From: Solitalea canadensis DSM 3403
Lineage (GTDB): Bacteria; Bacteroidota; Bacteroidia; Sphingobacteriales; Sphingobacteriaceae
Length of the DNA stretch: 64,000 nucleotides
Reading direction: 5' to 3'
Assembly (NCBI RefSeq): GCF_000242635.2
Contig: NC_017770.1
Coordinates: forward strand, 3,980,669 to 4,044,668
Of the stretch, positions 18,625 through 27,370 are shown one piece after another. The first letter of the stretch is position 1, and each line of letters opens with the position of its first letter. A program made the translations under genes and the position numbers. Under the pieces are notes generated by a model that was not told the DNA's origin, did not search any database, and saw nothing but the letters and a program-made list of their open reading frames with translations.

Positions 18625-19917
18625 ATGGCAAAACCCGATCAAAAATTAATCCTCCAACCTAAATATGTATCTTTGCCGGTTCAAATGGAATATAGTTTAA
18701 TAACACTCAAAAACGGTATCAGAGTTCTGCATAAGCCAGCTCAGGAGTCAGGCATTATGCACATGTGTTTGGTGGTTAATACCGGTTCGCGCGATGAAAC
18801 AGCCGAAAAAGCAGGCCTTGCGCACTTTATTGAACATCTATTATTTAAAGGCACAAAGAAACGCAATACTTACCAAATTTTAAACAGACTGGAAGTAGTT
18901 GGTGCAGATCTGAATGCTTATACCACAAAGGAACAAACCTGTATACACGCCTCCTTCTTAAACGAACATTTAGAACGTTCGTTAGATTTACTAACGGATA
19001 TTATGTTCTATTCAACATTTCCGGAAAATGAATTGGAAAAAGAAAAAGGTATTGTACTTGATGAATTAGACTCTTATAAAGACACACCTGAGGAACACAT
19101 ACAGGATGAATTTGATGAAATAGTCTTTAAAGGACATGTGTTAGGGCAAAACATCCTCGGTACTCCTGAAACCATTAAGGCATTTAAACAAAGTGACATT
19201 TTCAACTTTGTGAATGATAATTATAACACCCATGAAATCGTATTAGGTGTTTACGGAAACATTTCGGAGAAGAAACTTCAGAAACTCACAGAAAAGTACT
19301 TGGGCTCGATCCCTGAAAATAATCATAAAAAAAATCGGGTTGAAGCAAATGGCTATTCTCCTCAAATAATTCAATTAGAAAAGAACTGTAATCAATCTCA
19401 TTGTATAATTGGTTCCAGATCGTATAATCTTACAGACTCGCACAAAATGGGCATGCTGTTACTGAATAATTTATTGGGCGGTCCTGGCATGAGTTCTAAG
19501 CTTAATCTTGAAATCAGAGAACGTTTCGGAGCGTGTTATACAATTGAATCCAACTTTGTTCCAATGACTGACACAGGAATGTTTTCGATCTATTTTGGAA
19601 CAGATGCAGAGAAAACAAATCGTTGTATCAAGCTTATTCACAAAGAATTAAAAAAACTTAGGGAACAACCATTAAGTACCCTGCTACTTCAGCAAGCTAA
19701 AAGACGTTTTAAAGGACAAATTGCATTAGCTGAAGAATCCCGTATCTCAGTAATTATTGCCATGTCTAAAAGCTTATTAGATTATGGTCGCGTTGATAGC
19801 CTGGAAGAAATCTTTAATAAGATAGATGCAGTAACCTCTGTAGAATTACTCGAAATAGCCAACCAAAATTTTGACCCGGCACAGTTAAGTATGTTAACAT
19901 TTATGCCAACAGAATAA
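18625..19917 (+). CDS. M16 family zinc peptidase
   Basis: A processing-peptidase-like protein of 430 residues, the size of single-chain PqqL/MPP-like M16B enzymes. The inverted zinc site HxxEH is present as HFIEHLLFKGT near residue 71, with the downstream glutamates in ELEKEKGIVLDELD. The C-terminal M16 domain follows with its usual LLGGPGMSSKL loop. No signal peptide is present. It is followed at 71 bases by the O-methyltransferase gene; the word-like repeat between them does not preclude co-transcription. Confidence 0.9.
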   Translation: MAKPDQKLILQPKYVSLPVQMEYSLITLKNGIRVLHKPAQESGIMHMCLVVNTGSRDETAEKAGLAHFIEHLLFKGTKKRNTYQILNRLEVVGADLNAYTTKEQTCIHASFLNEHLERSLDLLTDIMFYSTFPENELEKEKGIVLDELDSYKDTPEEHIQDEFDEIVFKGHVLGQNILGTPETIKAFKQSDIFNFVNDNYNTHEIVLGVYGNISEKKLQKLTEKYLGSIPENNHKKNRVEANGYSPQIIQLEKNCNQSHCIIGSRSYNLTDSHKMGMLLLNNLLGGPGMSSKLNLEIRERFGACYTIESNFVPMTDTGMFSIYFGTDAEKTNRCIKLIHKELKKLREQPLSTLLLQQAKRRFKGQIALAEESRISVIIAMSKSLLDYGRVDSLEEIFNKIDAVTSVELLEIANQNFDPAQLSMLTFMPTE

Positions 19918-19919
19918 TT

Positions 19920-19985
19920 ACGAGTTACGAGTTATTTATTACGTGTTAAACGAATTCGCAACTCGCAACCCTTAATTCGCAATCA
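19920..19985. repeat. Intergenic 'acgagtt' word repeats
   Basis: TTACGAGTT-like units are repeated directly at 19919-19934 and reappear in near-inverted form as AACTCGCAACCC and AATTCGCAA at about 19962-19983. They occupy nearly the whole space between the M16 peptidase and O-methyltransferase genes. Confidence 0.6.
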
Positions 19986-19988
19986 ACA

Positions 19989-20624
19989 ATGGAAATTATC
20001 AATAAAAAAATAGACGCATATATAGATGCTCATACAGATATAGAACCTGAAGTTCTAAAAATTCTCAACAGAGAAACCCACCTGAAAGTATTATTACCCC
20101 GTATGCTGTCGGGGCATTTCCAGGGACGTGTATTGAGTATGATCAGCAAAATGATAAAACCTCACCGCATTCTGGAACTTGGAACTTATACCGGTTATTC
20201 AGCTATTTGCCTATCAGAAGGATTAGCTGAAGAGGGAAAGCTCACTACTATAGACATTAATGCTGAATTGGAACCATTTGTACGTTCTTTTTTTGAAAAA
20301 GCTAAAGTGGATCACAAAATCGAATATATTATTGGTGACGGCACACAAGTAGTACCTGAACTGAATGAACTATTTGACCTTGTTTTTATAGATGCCGATA
20401 AGAAAAACAATGGTACCTATTATGACCTTGTATTTGATAAAGTAAAACCAGGTGGATTCATTTTAATTGATAATGTATTGTGGAGCGGCAAGGTTATTGA
20501 CGAGAATCCTGATAAGGACACCAAAGTTATTCTTGCATTTAATGAAAAAGTGCAAAACGATGAACGTGTAGAAAATGTAATGCTACCTATCAGAGACGGC
20601 GTTTTATTAGTTCGCAAGAGATAA
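19989..20624 (+). CDS. O-methyltransferase, family 3 (CCoAOMT-like)
   Basis: A 211-residue class I SAM enzyme. Motif I reads ILELGTYTGYSAICLS (about residues 60-75), followed by LTTIDIN, then LVFIDADKKNNGTYYD and the strand GGFILIDNVLWSGKV, the signature of the catechol/caffeoyl-CoA O-methyltransferase family with metal-binding acidic residues (DAD, DN). The substrate in this organism is not known. Confidence 0.9.
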   Translation: MEIINKKIDAYIDAHTDIEPEVLKILNRETHLKVLLPRMLSGHFQGRVLSMISKMIKPHRILELGTYTGYSAICLSEGLAEEGKLTTIDINAELEPFVRSFFEKAKVDHKIEYIIGDGTQVVPELNELFDLVFIDADKKNNGTYYDLVFDKVKPGGFILIDNVLWSGKVIDENPDKDTKVILAFNEKVQNDERVENVMLPIRDGVLLVRKR

Positions 20625-20751
20625 CAATTACCTAAAAAAACCGTTCAATAGGTTGTTTGTGTTCTAACTACTTGTATTTTCAAATAAAATAATAGTTATT
20701 TATAGCAATAATTAAAACTTATAAGAATTTTTATTAACTAAAATTTAGCTA

Positions 20752-21486
20752 ATGAAGAAATTAAAGCTCTTTTTGTTGCTTTCAATAATTAATATATATG
20801 CATACGGACAAAATCGTTTGGCAACAACGTATGCAAAAAAATATGGAGAACTTGCCGTTTCAGAGATGAAACGTACCGGTATTCCGGCAAGCATAACACT
20901 TGCTCAGGGCATAATTGAGTCTGGAGGAGGAACAACATCACTTGCCAGAAAAGCTAACAATCATTTCGGAGTAAAAGCCGGTCGTAGCTGGAAGGGTAAA
21001 CGCCATGGAAATTTTAGAAAGTATGAAACCGCTGAAGAAGCGTTTGACGATCGTTCCGATTTCCTTTCTCAAAAAAAGACTTACGCTTCTTTATTTAAGC
21101 TCGACCTTTGTGACTATAAAGGATGGGCCAGGGGTTTACAAAAAGCCGGATATGCCACAAGTAAGCGATATGCAACTGATCTAATTCGTTGCATTGAACA
21201 AAATAATTTACACGAGTGGGATAAGCTGGTTTGTACAGATAAAGAAGACAATAATGAGTTAGTTGTCCCAACCGAATTAATTGCGTCGGTTGACAGTGTG
21301 GCGGTAACGACGGCCTCAAAACCTACAGTTCGTGCTAAATCTGCGCATACTTACCATAAGATAAAAAGCGGAGAGTCTCTTTATACAATCGCGAAAAAAT
21401 ATAAAACTACCGTAAATAAGCTTAAATCATTAAATTCGTTGCAATCTGCAAAAATTAAACCCGGACAACGTATTCGCATTAACTAA
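20752..21486 (+). CDS. Exported glucosaminidase with LysM domain
   Basis: A peptidoglycan hydrolase of 244 residues. A signal peptide (residues 1-19, ending YAYG) is followed by a GH73-type glucosaminidase domain (about 25-155) with the catalytic Glu in ITLAQGIIESGGG, then a LysM domain (about 195-243, YHKIKSGESLYTIAKKY). It would cleave between GlcNAc and MurNAc in the periplasm. Its stop codon overlaps the start of the next gene by one base (TAATG), and the next product has the same architecture. Confidence 0.9.
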   Translation: MKKLKLFLLLSIINIYAYGQNRLATTYAKKYGELAVSEMKRTGIPASITLAQGIIESGGGTTSLARKANNHFGVKAGRSWKGKRHGNFRKYETAEEAFDDRSDFLSQKKTYASLFKLDLCDYKGWARGLQKAGYATSKRYATDLIRCIEQNNLHEWDKLVCTDKEDNNELVVPTELIASVDSVAVTTASKPTVRAKSAHTYHKIKSGESLYTIAKKYKTTVNKLKSLNSLQSAKIKPGQRIRIN

Positions 21487-22343
21487 TGAACAATTGGAAA
21501 ATTTTTACGCTGTGTATTATCACGCTCTCACTTGCATCATGTTCAGCAAGCAAAACTTCAGTAAACTCTCAATCAAAGGCAAGTGTTACTAGCAGTAGCG
21601 CTGGAGGAGGTTCAGTAACTTCTTACCCTAAATCAAACAGTACCCAACAATACATCAATAAATATAAACAAATCGCAGTTGAAGAGATGCGACGTACGGG
21701 TATACCTGCAAGTATCACTTTAGCTCAAGGTATTTTTGAGTCTGCAAGTGGTAATAGTGATTTAGCTATTAAAGCCAATAACCATTTCGGAGTTAAATGC
21801 ACCAGTGACTGGAATGGAGAAACCTATCATAAAGATGATGATAAACCGAACGAGTGCTTCAGAAAATACCCTCATGCTGAAGGATCGTTTCACGATCACT
21901 CTCAGTTTCTTCAACGCCCTCGTTATGCTTCTTTATTTAAACTTGACCCTGCCGACTACAAAGGATGGGCAAATGGATTAAAAGCAGCCGGCTATGCAAC
22001 TAATCCTCAATATGGCCCTAAACTAATCGAATTAATTGAGCGATATGAGCTGAATAAATTCGACAAAGCAGGACAAAAGGATATGGTAGTTGCCTCAACC
22101 AATAGAGGTAGCTTATACTTTGAGCAAAAACCGGTAAATGAAGAAGGTTATGTAAAAAAAACAGCCTCAGTTCCTTCAATTGTTGAAGAAGTGGTACCGG
22201 AAGGCTTTTACAGAGTTAAAGCAGGAGATACTTTATACGGTATCGCTAAAAAATTTAATGTAAAAGTTGAAAATATTGTAACCTGGAACAGCCTTGAGTC
22301 GTATTCAATTGAAGTTGGTCAAAAACTAAAAGTTTCTAAATAA
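21486..22343 (+). CDS. Glucosaminidase/LysM lipoprotein (tandem paralogue)
   Basis: A 285-residue paralogue of the preceding protein, but made as a lipoprotein: the leader ends SLASCSASKTS with the Cys near residue 19, followed by a Ser/Gly-rich linker. The glucosaminidase domain (about 55-190) has ITLAQGIFESASG with the catalytic Glu, and a LysM domain closes the protein (about 240-284). The one-base overlap implies translational coupling. The pair probably acts on the same wall at two locations: soluble and membrane-anchored. Confidence 0.9.
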   Translation: MNNWKIFTLCIITLSLASCSASKTSVNSQSKASVTSSSAGGGSVTSYPKSNSTQQYINKYKQIAVEEMRRTGIPASITLAQGIFESASGNSDLAIKANNHFGVKCTSDWNGETYHKDDDKPNECFRKYPHAEGSFHDHSQFLQRPRYASLFKLDPADYKGWANGLKAAGYATNPQYGPKLIELIERYELNKFDKAGQKDMVVASTNRGSLYFEQKPVNEEGYVKKTASVPSIVEEVVPEGFYRVKAGDTLYGIAKKFNVKVENIVTWNSLESYSIEVGQKLKVSK

Positions 22344-22379
22344 TATTTCGGATAGCACTTTTAATAACATAAGTTAATA

Positions 22380-23201
22380 ATGATTCTTCATGTGTTAAAT
22401 GGCGATGCGCTACTTCCAAATTTCAAGCGCTGTAGCTTTTTAGGTGATGTAATGATTTGGCGAGAGTGTCTCGTAGAGGGACCGGTGAGCGCTAAAACGG
22501 ATGAAGAATTTTGGGAGCAACGTAGTAATTACATTTGCGAGACTTATCAGGTTACTAATGAGGAGTATCACCACCAGGTTATTGAGAAGCTATATAAAAT
22601 TGAAAATCCTGCCAGATACTCCGAAATAAATCTTTGGTTTGAATTTGACCTCTTTTGTCAGGCCAATCTGTTTTTTATTCTTCAACGCCTGGCCAAACAT
22701 ACTTTAAACCATACTACTATTTACTGGGTTCAGCCGGAACAACAATCGGTTAATGAATATTTCAGTGGATTTGGAAACACGAATAATCAGCAGTTAAGAA
22801 CCTATTTTTCAAACCGTTTGCTGCTTACTTCTACTGATCTGGGATTTGGAACGCAAGTTTGGGAGGCCTACGCGCAAAACAAAAAAAACCTTCTCCACGA
22901 ACTTACTTCTAACCCTCCTCCAAATTTTCATTTCTTTGCTGAAGTATTCAGGGCTCATCTGCAACGAAGCAATGACGACGAATCTTCTGCTAACAGAATA
23001 GAGAAACGATTATTGGAAGCGATAAAAAACGGCGTAGATTCTGAAATTGACTTATTGCATCGCTTTTGGGAAACGGAGAGTATTTATGGACTGGGTGATT
23101 TACAAGTTGTAAATTATATTAATAACCTCCAACAAAAAAACTGGATCGACGGACTTGAGCTTACTTCTGAAGGAGAAATAGCACTTAACAAAGCTTTTTA
23201 A
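22380..23201 (+). CDS. DUF1835 domain protein
   Basis: A 273-residue cytoplasmic protein that begins with the DUF1835 signature (ILHVLNGDALLP, then GDVMIWRECLVEGPVS). The family has a fold suggestive of nucleotide or phosphate binding, with no assigned reaction. The C-terminal part is helical, with GVDSEIDLLHRFWETESIYGLGD, like the DUF3658 partner domain often found with DUF1835. It is 36 bases after the glucosaminidase gene and convergent with nadD, separated by four bases only. Confidence 0.8.
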   Translation: MILHVLNGDALLPNFKRCSFLGDVMIWRECLVEGPVSAKTDEEFWEQRSNYICETYQVTNEEYHHQVIEKLYKIENPARYSEINLWFEFDLFCQANLFFILQRLAKHTLNHTTIYWVQPEQQSVNEYFSGFGNTNNQQLRTYFSNRLLLTSTDLGFGTQVWEAYAQNKKNLLHELTSNPPPNFHFFAEVFRAHLQRSNDDESSANRIEKRLLEAIKNGVDSEIDLLHRFWETESIYGLGDLQVVNYINNLQQKNWIDGLELTSEGEIALNKAF

Positions 23202-23205
23202 TGAT

Positions 23206-23793
23206 TTAAGCCTTTATTATTTTTCTGTATAAACCTTTCTTTTCAATAAACTCACGCACTCCATCAGTAACTAAAAAACGGATGCTTTTATTCTCAGCAA
23301 CGGCCTTGCGAATAAATGTTGCTGAAATATCCATTTGAGGTGTATCCGTAATTATTACTGCCGGATGATTAGCCCACTCGCTCACATCTGCTCCCGGACG
23401 AGGATAAACAACTATTTTATAGTATTTGAGAATAGACTCGTAATTCTTCCATTTTTTCAGCGATTTCAGGTTATCGGCTCCCATAATTAGCCAAAACTCA
23501 TGCTGTGGATATTTCTCTGATAAATAAGTAAGCGTATCAATGGTATACGAGGGCCGTGGAAGCTTTAATTCAACATCGCTCACTTCGATCTCATCCGTAT
23601 CTTCGGTTGCAATCTTAGCCATTTCCAGCCTATCGTGGACATGAATCAGATCGCCTATCGCTTTAAAAGGATTATGCGGAGACACCACCAACCACACTTT
23701 ATCCAGTTCAGTATAATTAGCCATATAACTGGCAATCACCAAATGTCCTAAATGAATAGGATTAAATGACCCAAAGAATAATCCGATTTTCAT
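23206..23793 (-). CDS. nadD: Nicotinate-nucleotide adenylyltransferase
   Basis: Adenylates nicotinate mononucleotide in NAD synthesis. The nucleotidyltransferase signature GSFNPIHLGHLVIA is at the N terminus and the ISATFIRK motif near residue 165. The start at 23793 (MKIGLFFGSF) was chosen over an upstream Met that adds only a repeat-derived peptide. The product has 195 residues, normal for the family. It is the last gene of a yicC–gmk–nadD run. Confidence 0.95.
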   Translation of the reverse strand: MKIGLFFGSFNPIHLGHLVIASYMANYTELDKVWLVVSPHNPFKAIGDLIHVHDRLEMAKIATEDTDEIEVSDVELKLPRPSYTIDTLTYLSEKYPQHEFWLIMGADNLKSLKKWKNYESILKYYKIVVYPRPGADVSEWANHPAVIITDTPQMDISATFIRKAVAENKSIRFLVTDGVREFIEKKGLYRKIIKA

Positions 23794-23795
23794 GA

Positions 23796-23861
23796 TTGAT
23801 GGTTCATAGATCATGGTTCATAGATCATGGCAACTATTGGCTATGATCTATGAACCATGAA
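23796..23861. repeat. 'ggttcatagatcat' direct and inverted repeat
   Basis: GGTTCATAGATCATGG occurs twice in tandem (23801-23816 and 23815-23830), and the exact reverse complement ATGATCTATGAACC lies at 23843-23856. Either forward copy can pair with the inverted one, so two alternative 14-bp hairpins are possible between gmk and nadD. The first copy abuts the nadD start codon. Confidence 0.85.
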
Positions 23862-23869
23862 CTAACTCG

Positions 23870-24466
23870 CTATTTCACTTCCCTTTTTCCAAATTTCATT
23901 TTATCCTTCAGGAAATATTTAACGAACACTTCTGATTCTTCACAAGCTGTTTCGAGTTCGTAATTTTCCAGGATTACATCAAATTGAGGGGCGTAAGCTA
24001 ATTCCTTTTCAGCTTTTGCATAACGTTCTGCAAGTTTTTCAACGCTATCAGTACCGCGACCAGCCAAGCGCTCTCGAAGAACCTCTATTGACGGCGGTTG
24101 AACAAATATGGCGATAGCCTGTTCTGGATATTTACGTTTTAAACGCAAACCTCCAATTACATCTACATCAAAAATAACATGCTTACCCTCCGCCCAAATC
24201 CGTTCAATCTCAGCCCGTAAAGTACCATAAATAGTCCCATTGTATACTTCTTCAAACTCAACAAACTCATGATTAGCAACCCGATGAAGAAACTCTTCCT
24301 TACTTATAAAATAATAATCTTTATTATTTACCTCTTCACCGCGAGGCTCCCTAGTTGTCGCCGATATAGAAAACTGCAAATCAGGGAATCTGGTAAGCAA
24401 GTGTTTTACAATGGTAGTTTTACCTGCTCCTGATGGAGCTGAAAATATGATAAGTTTACCTGACAT
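23870..24466 (-). CDS. gmk: Guanylate kinase
   Basis: Phosphorylates GMP to GDP with ATP. The P-loop is FSAPSGAGKTTIVKHLL (residues 8-24), followed by the GMP-binding part (TTREPRGEEVNNKDYYFISKEEF, in two parts around residues 39-60) and the lid (RLAGRGTDSVEKLAERY). At 198 residues it is full length. It sits between yicC and nadD on the minus strand, an order common in Bacteroidota. Confidence 0.96.
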   Translation of the reverse strand: MSGKLIIFSAPSGAGKTTIVKHLLTRFPDLQFSISATTREPRGEEVNNKDYYFISKEEFLHRVANHEFVEFEEVYNGTIYGTLRAEIERIWAEGKHVIFDVDVIGGLRLKRKYPEQAIAIFVQPPSIEVLRERLAGRGTDSVEKLAERYAKAEKELAYAPQFDVILENYELETACEESEVFVKYFLKDKMKFGKREVK

Positions 24467-24476
24467 TTTTTTATTG

Positions 24477-24560
24477 TATTGGCTATTAGCATTTAGCCAC
24501 TAGCCATTAGTATTCTTTATTAAAATTAATTGCTAATCACTAACAGCTAATGGCTGATAG
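24477..24560. repeat. 'tagccattag' word repeats between gmk and yicC
   Basis: Units such as TTGGCTATTAG, TTAGCCACTAGCCATTAG and CTAATGGCTGATAGC follow one another in this spacer. AGCCATTAG (24502-24510) is exactly complementary to CTAATGGCT (24547-24555). It is similar in style, but not in sequence, to the repeat before nadD. Confidence 0.75.
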
Positions 24561-25439
24561 CTATAAAACATTCAATAACTGCTCTTTAATTTTTTCGAGT
24601 TCGTCTTTCATTTCAACTACCAGTTTCTGAATACTGGCATCGTTCGCTTTTGAACCCATTGTATTGATCTCACGACCAATCTCCTGGCTGATAAAACCTA
24701 ATTTTTTACCTCCTGCATCCTTACTGTTCAAGGTAACCAGAAAATAATCACAATGACTGCGTAAACGCACTTTTTCCTCCGTTATATCAAACTTCTCAAT
24801 GTAATACACAAGTTCTTGTTCCAAACGATTTTGATCGATATTCTCAGTACCAACTGCATCTTCCAGGTATTTGTTAATACGCTCCCGAACAACAGGCATA
24901 CGACTAGGCTCAGCAAGCTCTACATCTGCTAAACGATTCATAATAGTAGAGATACGCTTTACAAGGTCTTTCTCAAGCTCAGCCCCTTCGGTAGCCCTAA
25001 AATCATTAAAAGCATTTACAGAGGCCTCAAAGGTAGTATAAACTGCTTTCCACTCCTCTTCATCAACATCTTGTTCATCCTGCTTAATTACTTCAGGCAT
25101 TTGTACCGCTAAAGCAAATAGATCTGTGGTATTAGCATTTAACTCATTTGCACCCTGCAGCAGCTGTTCATAATATGCTTTTAGTAAGGCCTGATTTATG
25201 GAGACAGGTTTACGTTCAGCACCTGCGTTATATTCAATAGAAATAGTAAGATTGACCTTACCACGTTCGATCAATCGATTACAATCCGTTCGGATTAATA
25301 ACTCTTTATCGGAATGCGCTTTAGGTAGCTTTAAGGTAAGTTCCAGAAATTTACTATTTAATGACTTGATCTCAACGGTAATTTTGGCTTTGCTTGTTTC
25401 TTTGGTAGCAATTCCAAATCCGGTCATGGATTTAAGCAT
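24561..25439 (-). CDS. yicC: YicC family endoribonuclease-like protein
   Basis: A 292-residue member of the YicC/YloC family. The conserved start LKSMTGFGIATKE places the initiation at 25439 rather than at the first Met of the frame. The conserved C-terminal DUF1732 block is seen as KKLGFISQEIGREINTMGSK and the final LVVEMKDELEKIKEQLLNVL. E. coli YicC has been reported as an RNase affecting small RNA turnover; that function is transferred by family only. It is followed by gmk. Confidence 0.9.
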   Translation of the reverse strand: MLKSMTGFGIATKETSKAKITVEIKSLNSKFLELTLKLPKAHSDKELLIRTDCNRLIERGKVNLTISIEYNAGAERKPVSINQALLKAYYEQLLQGANELNANTTDLFALAVQMPEVIKQDEQDVDEEEWKAVYTTFEASVNAFNDFRATEGAELEKDLVKRISTIMNRLADVELAEPSRMPVVRERINKYLEDAVGTENIDQNRLEQELVYYIEKFDITEEKVRLRSHCDYFLVTLNSKDAGGKKLGFISQEIGREINTMGSKANDASIQKLVVEMKDELEKIKEQLLNVL

Positions 25440-25515
25440 AGTTAAACGGTTAGAGAGTGACACTATTACAATTTAGCGTCATACAAATGAATATACAATT
25501 AAGGATGAAATAGAA

Positions 25516-26415
25516 TTAATTTGCTACTGCAACCTTGGGCCTTAGACTCACCAGATAAACTCCGGCAAAAATCATTGCTGCAAAAATAAACTTTTGCAAC
25601 GTTATTTCATCTTTTCCAAGTGCAATGGCGATAATAGATGCAAGAACCGGTTGCAAATAAATATAGGCTCCAACAACTGACGAGTTCACGTATTTTAGGG
25701 CCCATCCATTGAGTAAGTACGTGAGAAACGTGGTACAAACTATCACAAATATAATAGCTATCCAAATACTATATGGAATATGCAACCAATCTACCTTTAA
25801 GATATCTGTTATCCCGAAAGGAAAAACCAATACGGCTCCCAGGATAAAAGTCCATTTTACAATATGAATTGCCTGGTACTTCTGAATCAGTGGTTTTGCT
25901 ATAATCAGGTAATAAGCATAAATAATTGCATTCAGGATAACATAAATATCGCCGAGAACAGTCCCACCACTCAATGAGAAATCAGGCCAAAGAATCATAA
26001 AAACGGCACCAGATAATCCTAATATCAATCCGCCGATTTTCAGCACTGTAACCTTTTCTTTCAATACCCAAAAAGCAAGTAAAGCCACAAATAGTGGGGT
26101 ACAAACCATTTCAACGGCAGCCTTAATAGGCGTTGTTAATGATAATCCCTGAAAAAACAATAACATATTTGCGCCCACTCCCGTAACTGCCGACAAGAAT
26201 AAAAGTTTATAGTCTTTCTTTTCAATGGGTTGTGATACACCTCCAGAAACCTTGCTCATTAGAATAAAAAGCAATGCTGCACCCCAAACGCGGATCACAA
26301 TAAAACCATACGGTTTTATATAAACAGGCATTACTTCTTTAGCGATGATAAATGTTGCTCCGTAGATAAATGATACAATAAAAAGTGCGAAATGCACTTG
26401 TAAAGTTTTATTCAT
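25516..26415 (-). CDS. EamA/DMT-superfamily permease
   Basis: A 299-residue inner membrane protein with about ten hydrophobic helices in two EamA repeats (roughly residues 5-140 and 150-292). It opens with FALFIVSFIYGATFIIAKEV and contains the repeat-typical AAVEMVCTPLFVALLAFWVLKE segment before an LKIGGLILGLSGA helix. Such carriers export metabolites or amino acids; the substrate is not deducible. It has its own spacing on both sides. Confidence 0.88.
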   Translation of the reverse strand: MNKTLQVHFALFIVSFIYGATFIIAKEVMPVYIKPYGFIVIRVWGAALLFILMSKVSGGVSQPIEKKDYKLLFLSAVTGVGANMLLFFQGLSLTTPIKAAVEMVCTPLFVALLAFWVLKEKVTVLKIGGLILGLSGAVFMILWPDFSLSGGTVLGDIYVILNAIIYAYYLIIAKPLIQKYQAIHIVKWTFILGAVLVFPFGITDILKVDWLHIPYSIWIAIIFVIVCTTFLTYLLNGWALKYVNSSVVGAYIYLQPVLASIIAIALGKDEITLQKFIFAAMIFAGVYLVSLRPKVAVAN

Positions 26416-26468
26416 AAGATTGTTTAAGGCGGAGCAAATATGGTGTTTTAAGTTGACTTACAGTACTA

Positions 26469-27230
26469 TTAAATCAACTTTGGAAGCACAAATGAAGTAG
26501 GAGCAATTAATAATTTCTCCATGGATTGATAAACATGTTCTTTTAAATAAGGAAGATCATCCATTGTTAATCCGGCTGTCTCAACTACGTCAGCATACAC
26601 CACTTTAACTATACCAGGCTTAATAGCTAAAGGGTTTTTACGAGGCAATAGTTGTTTCGAATTTACAATCACGACAGGAGCAATTGGAGTTTGCGTTTCA
26701 ATAGCGATACGAAAAGCGCCGTCATAAAATTCAGTCAGCGGTTGATCAGTCTTGTTCATCGTTCCCTCCGGAAAGATTAAAACCGACATTCCATTATTTA
26801 GTTCCAGCTTAAGATCTTCAACACATCTCTGACGGCTTTCCTTACTGCTTCGATCGATCATCACTACTAACCGCTTATAAATAATATCAAACAAAGGAAC
26901 TTTAGCCATCTCAATCTTGCCTAATGGCTTAAAAGATTGATGAATACCTAACACAACAGCAAGTGAATCAAGATACGAGCCATGGTTGCAAACATATACA
27001 TAGGCGCGATTTTCAGGTGCTTTATACTTATTGAATGACTTAAATAGAATAAGTGAACCCAATGAAGCTAACAAGGCCCAAATACGAAGAAAGATGAATG
27101 ATACATCTGTTCCGGTTTTCCCGGGAAGAATTAATGTGGCTAATACAACAAAAGGCAATGCTGCAATCAAGCCAACAACAAATGCTACTAATCCTAAAAA
27201 CAACTGAACTACAGCAAAAACCTTACGCAT
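26469..27230 (-). CDS. plsC: 1-acyl-sn-glycerol-3-phosphate acyltransferase
   Basis: Acylates lysophosphatidic acid in phospholipid synthesis at the inner face of the membrane. The catalytic HX4D motif reads NHGSYLDSLAV near residue 83 and the substrate-binding block is VLIFPEGTMNK near residue 152. Two hydrophobic helices occupy the first 65 residues. The 253-residue length is usual. A well-formed promoter precedes the gene. The exact acceptor (lysophosphatidate or an ornithine-type lipid) is not certain. Confidence 0.85.
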   Translation of the reverse strand: MRKVFAVVQLFLGLVAFVVGLIAALPFVVLATLILPGKTGTDVSFIFLRIWALLASLGSLILFKSFNKYKAPENRAYVYVCNHGSYLDSLAVVLGIHQSFKPLGKIEMAKVPLFDIIYKRLVVMIDRSSKESRQRCVEDLKLELNNGMSVLIFPEGTMNKTDQPLTEFYDGAFRIAIETQTPIAPVVIVNSKQLLPRKNPLAIKPGIVKVVYADVVETAGLTMDDLPYLKEHVYQSMEKLLIAPTSFVLPKLI

Positions 27231-27256
27231 ACTTCTTTATTACTAAGTGAAAGACA

Positions 27257-27287
27257 CAAGAATAAAGATTGATTTTAGCATTACAAA
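27257..27287 (-). promoter_or_regulatory. Promoter of the acyltransferase gene
   Basis: On the minus strand TTTG (27287-27284), a 19-base spacer and TATTCTTG (27264-27257) match the phylum's -33/-7 consensus with one mismatch. The start codon lies 26 bases downstream. Confidence 0.6.
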
Positions 27288-27370
27288 GTTTTTTTAGCAA
27301 TTGGCAGTGAGCTGATCAGCAATTAGTAAGAAAATAGAGAATGGTTGATTATGTCCCGGATAATGGGATA

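Noticed and set aside
23796-24560. CRISPR array
   Set aside because: Repeat units are short, overlap or are inverted, there are no regular spacers, and no cas genes are present.
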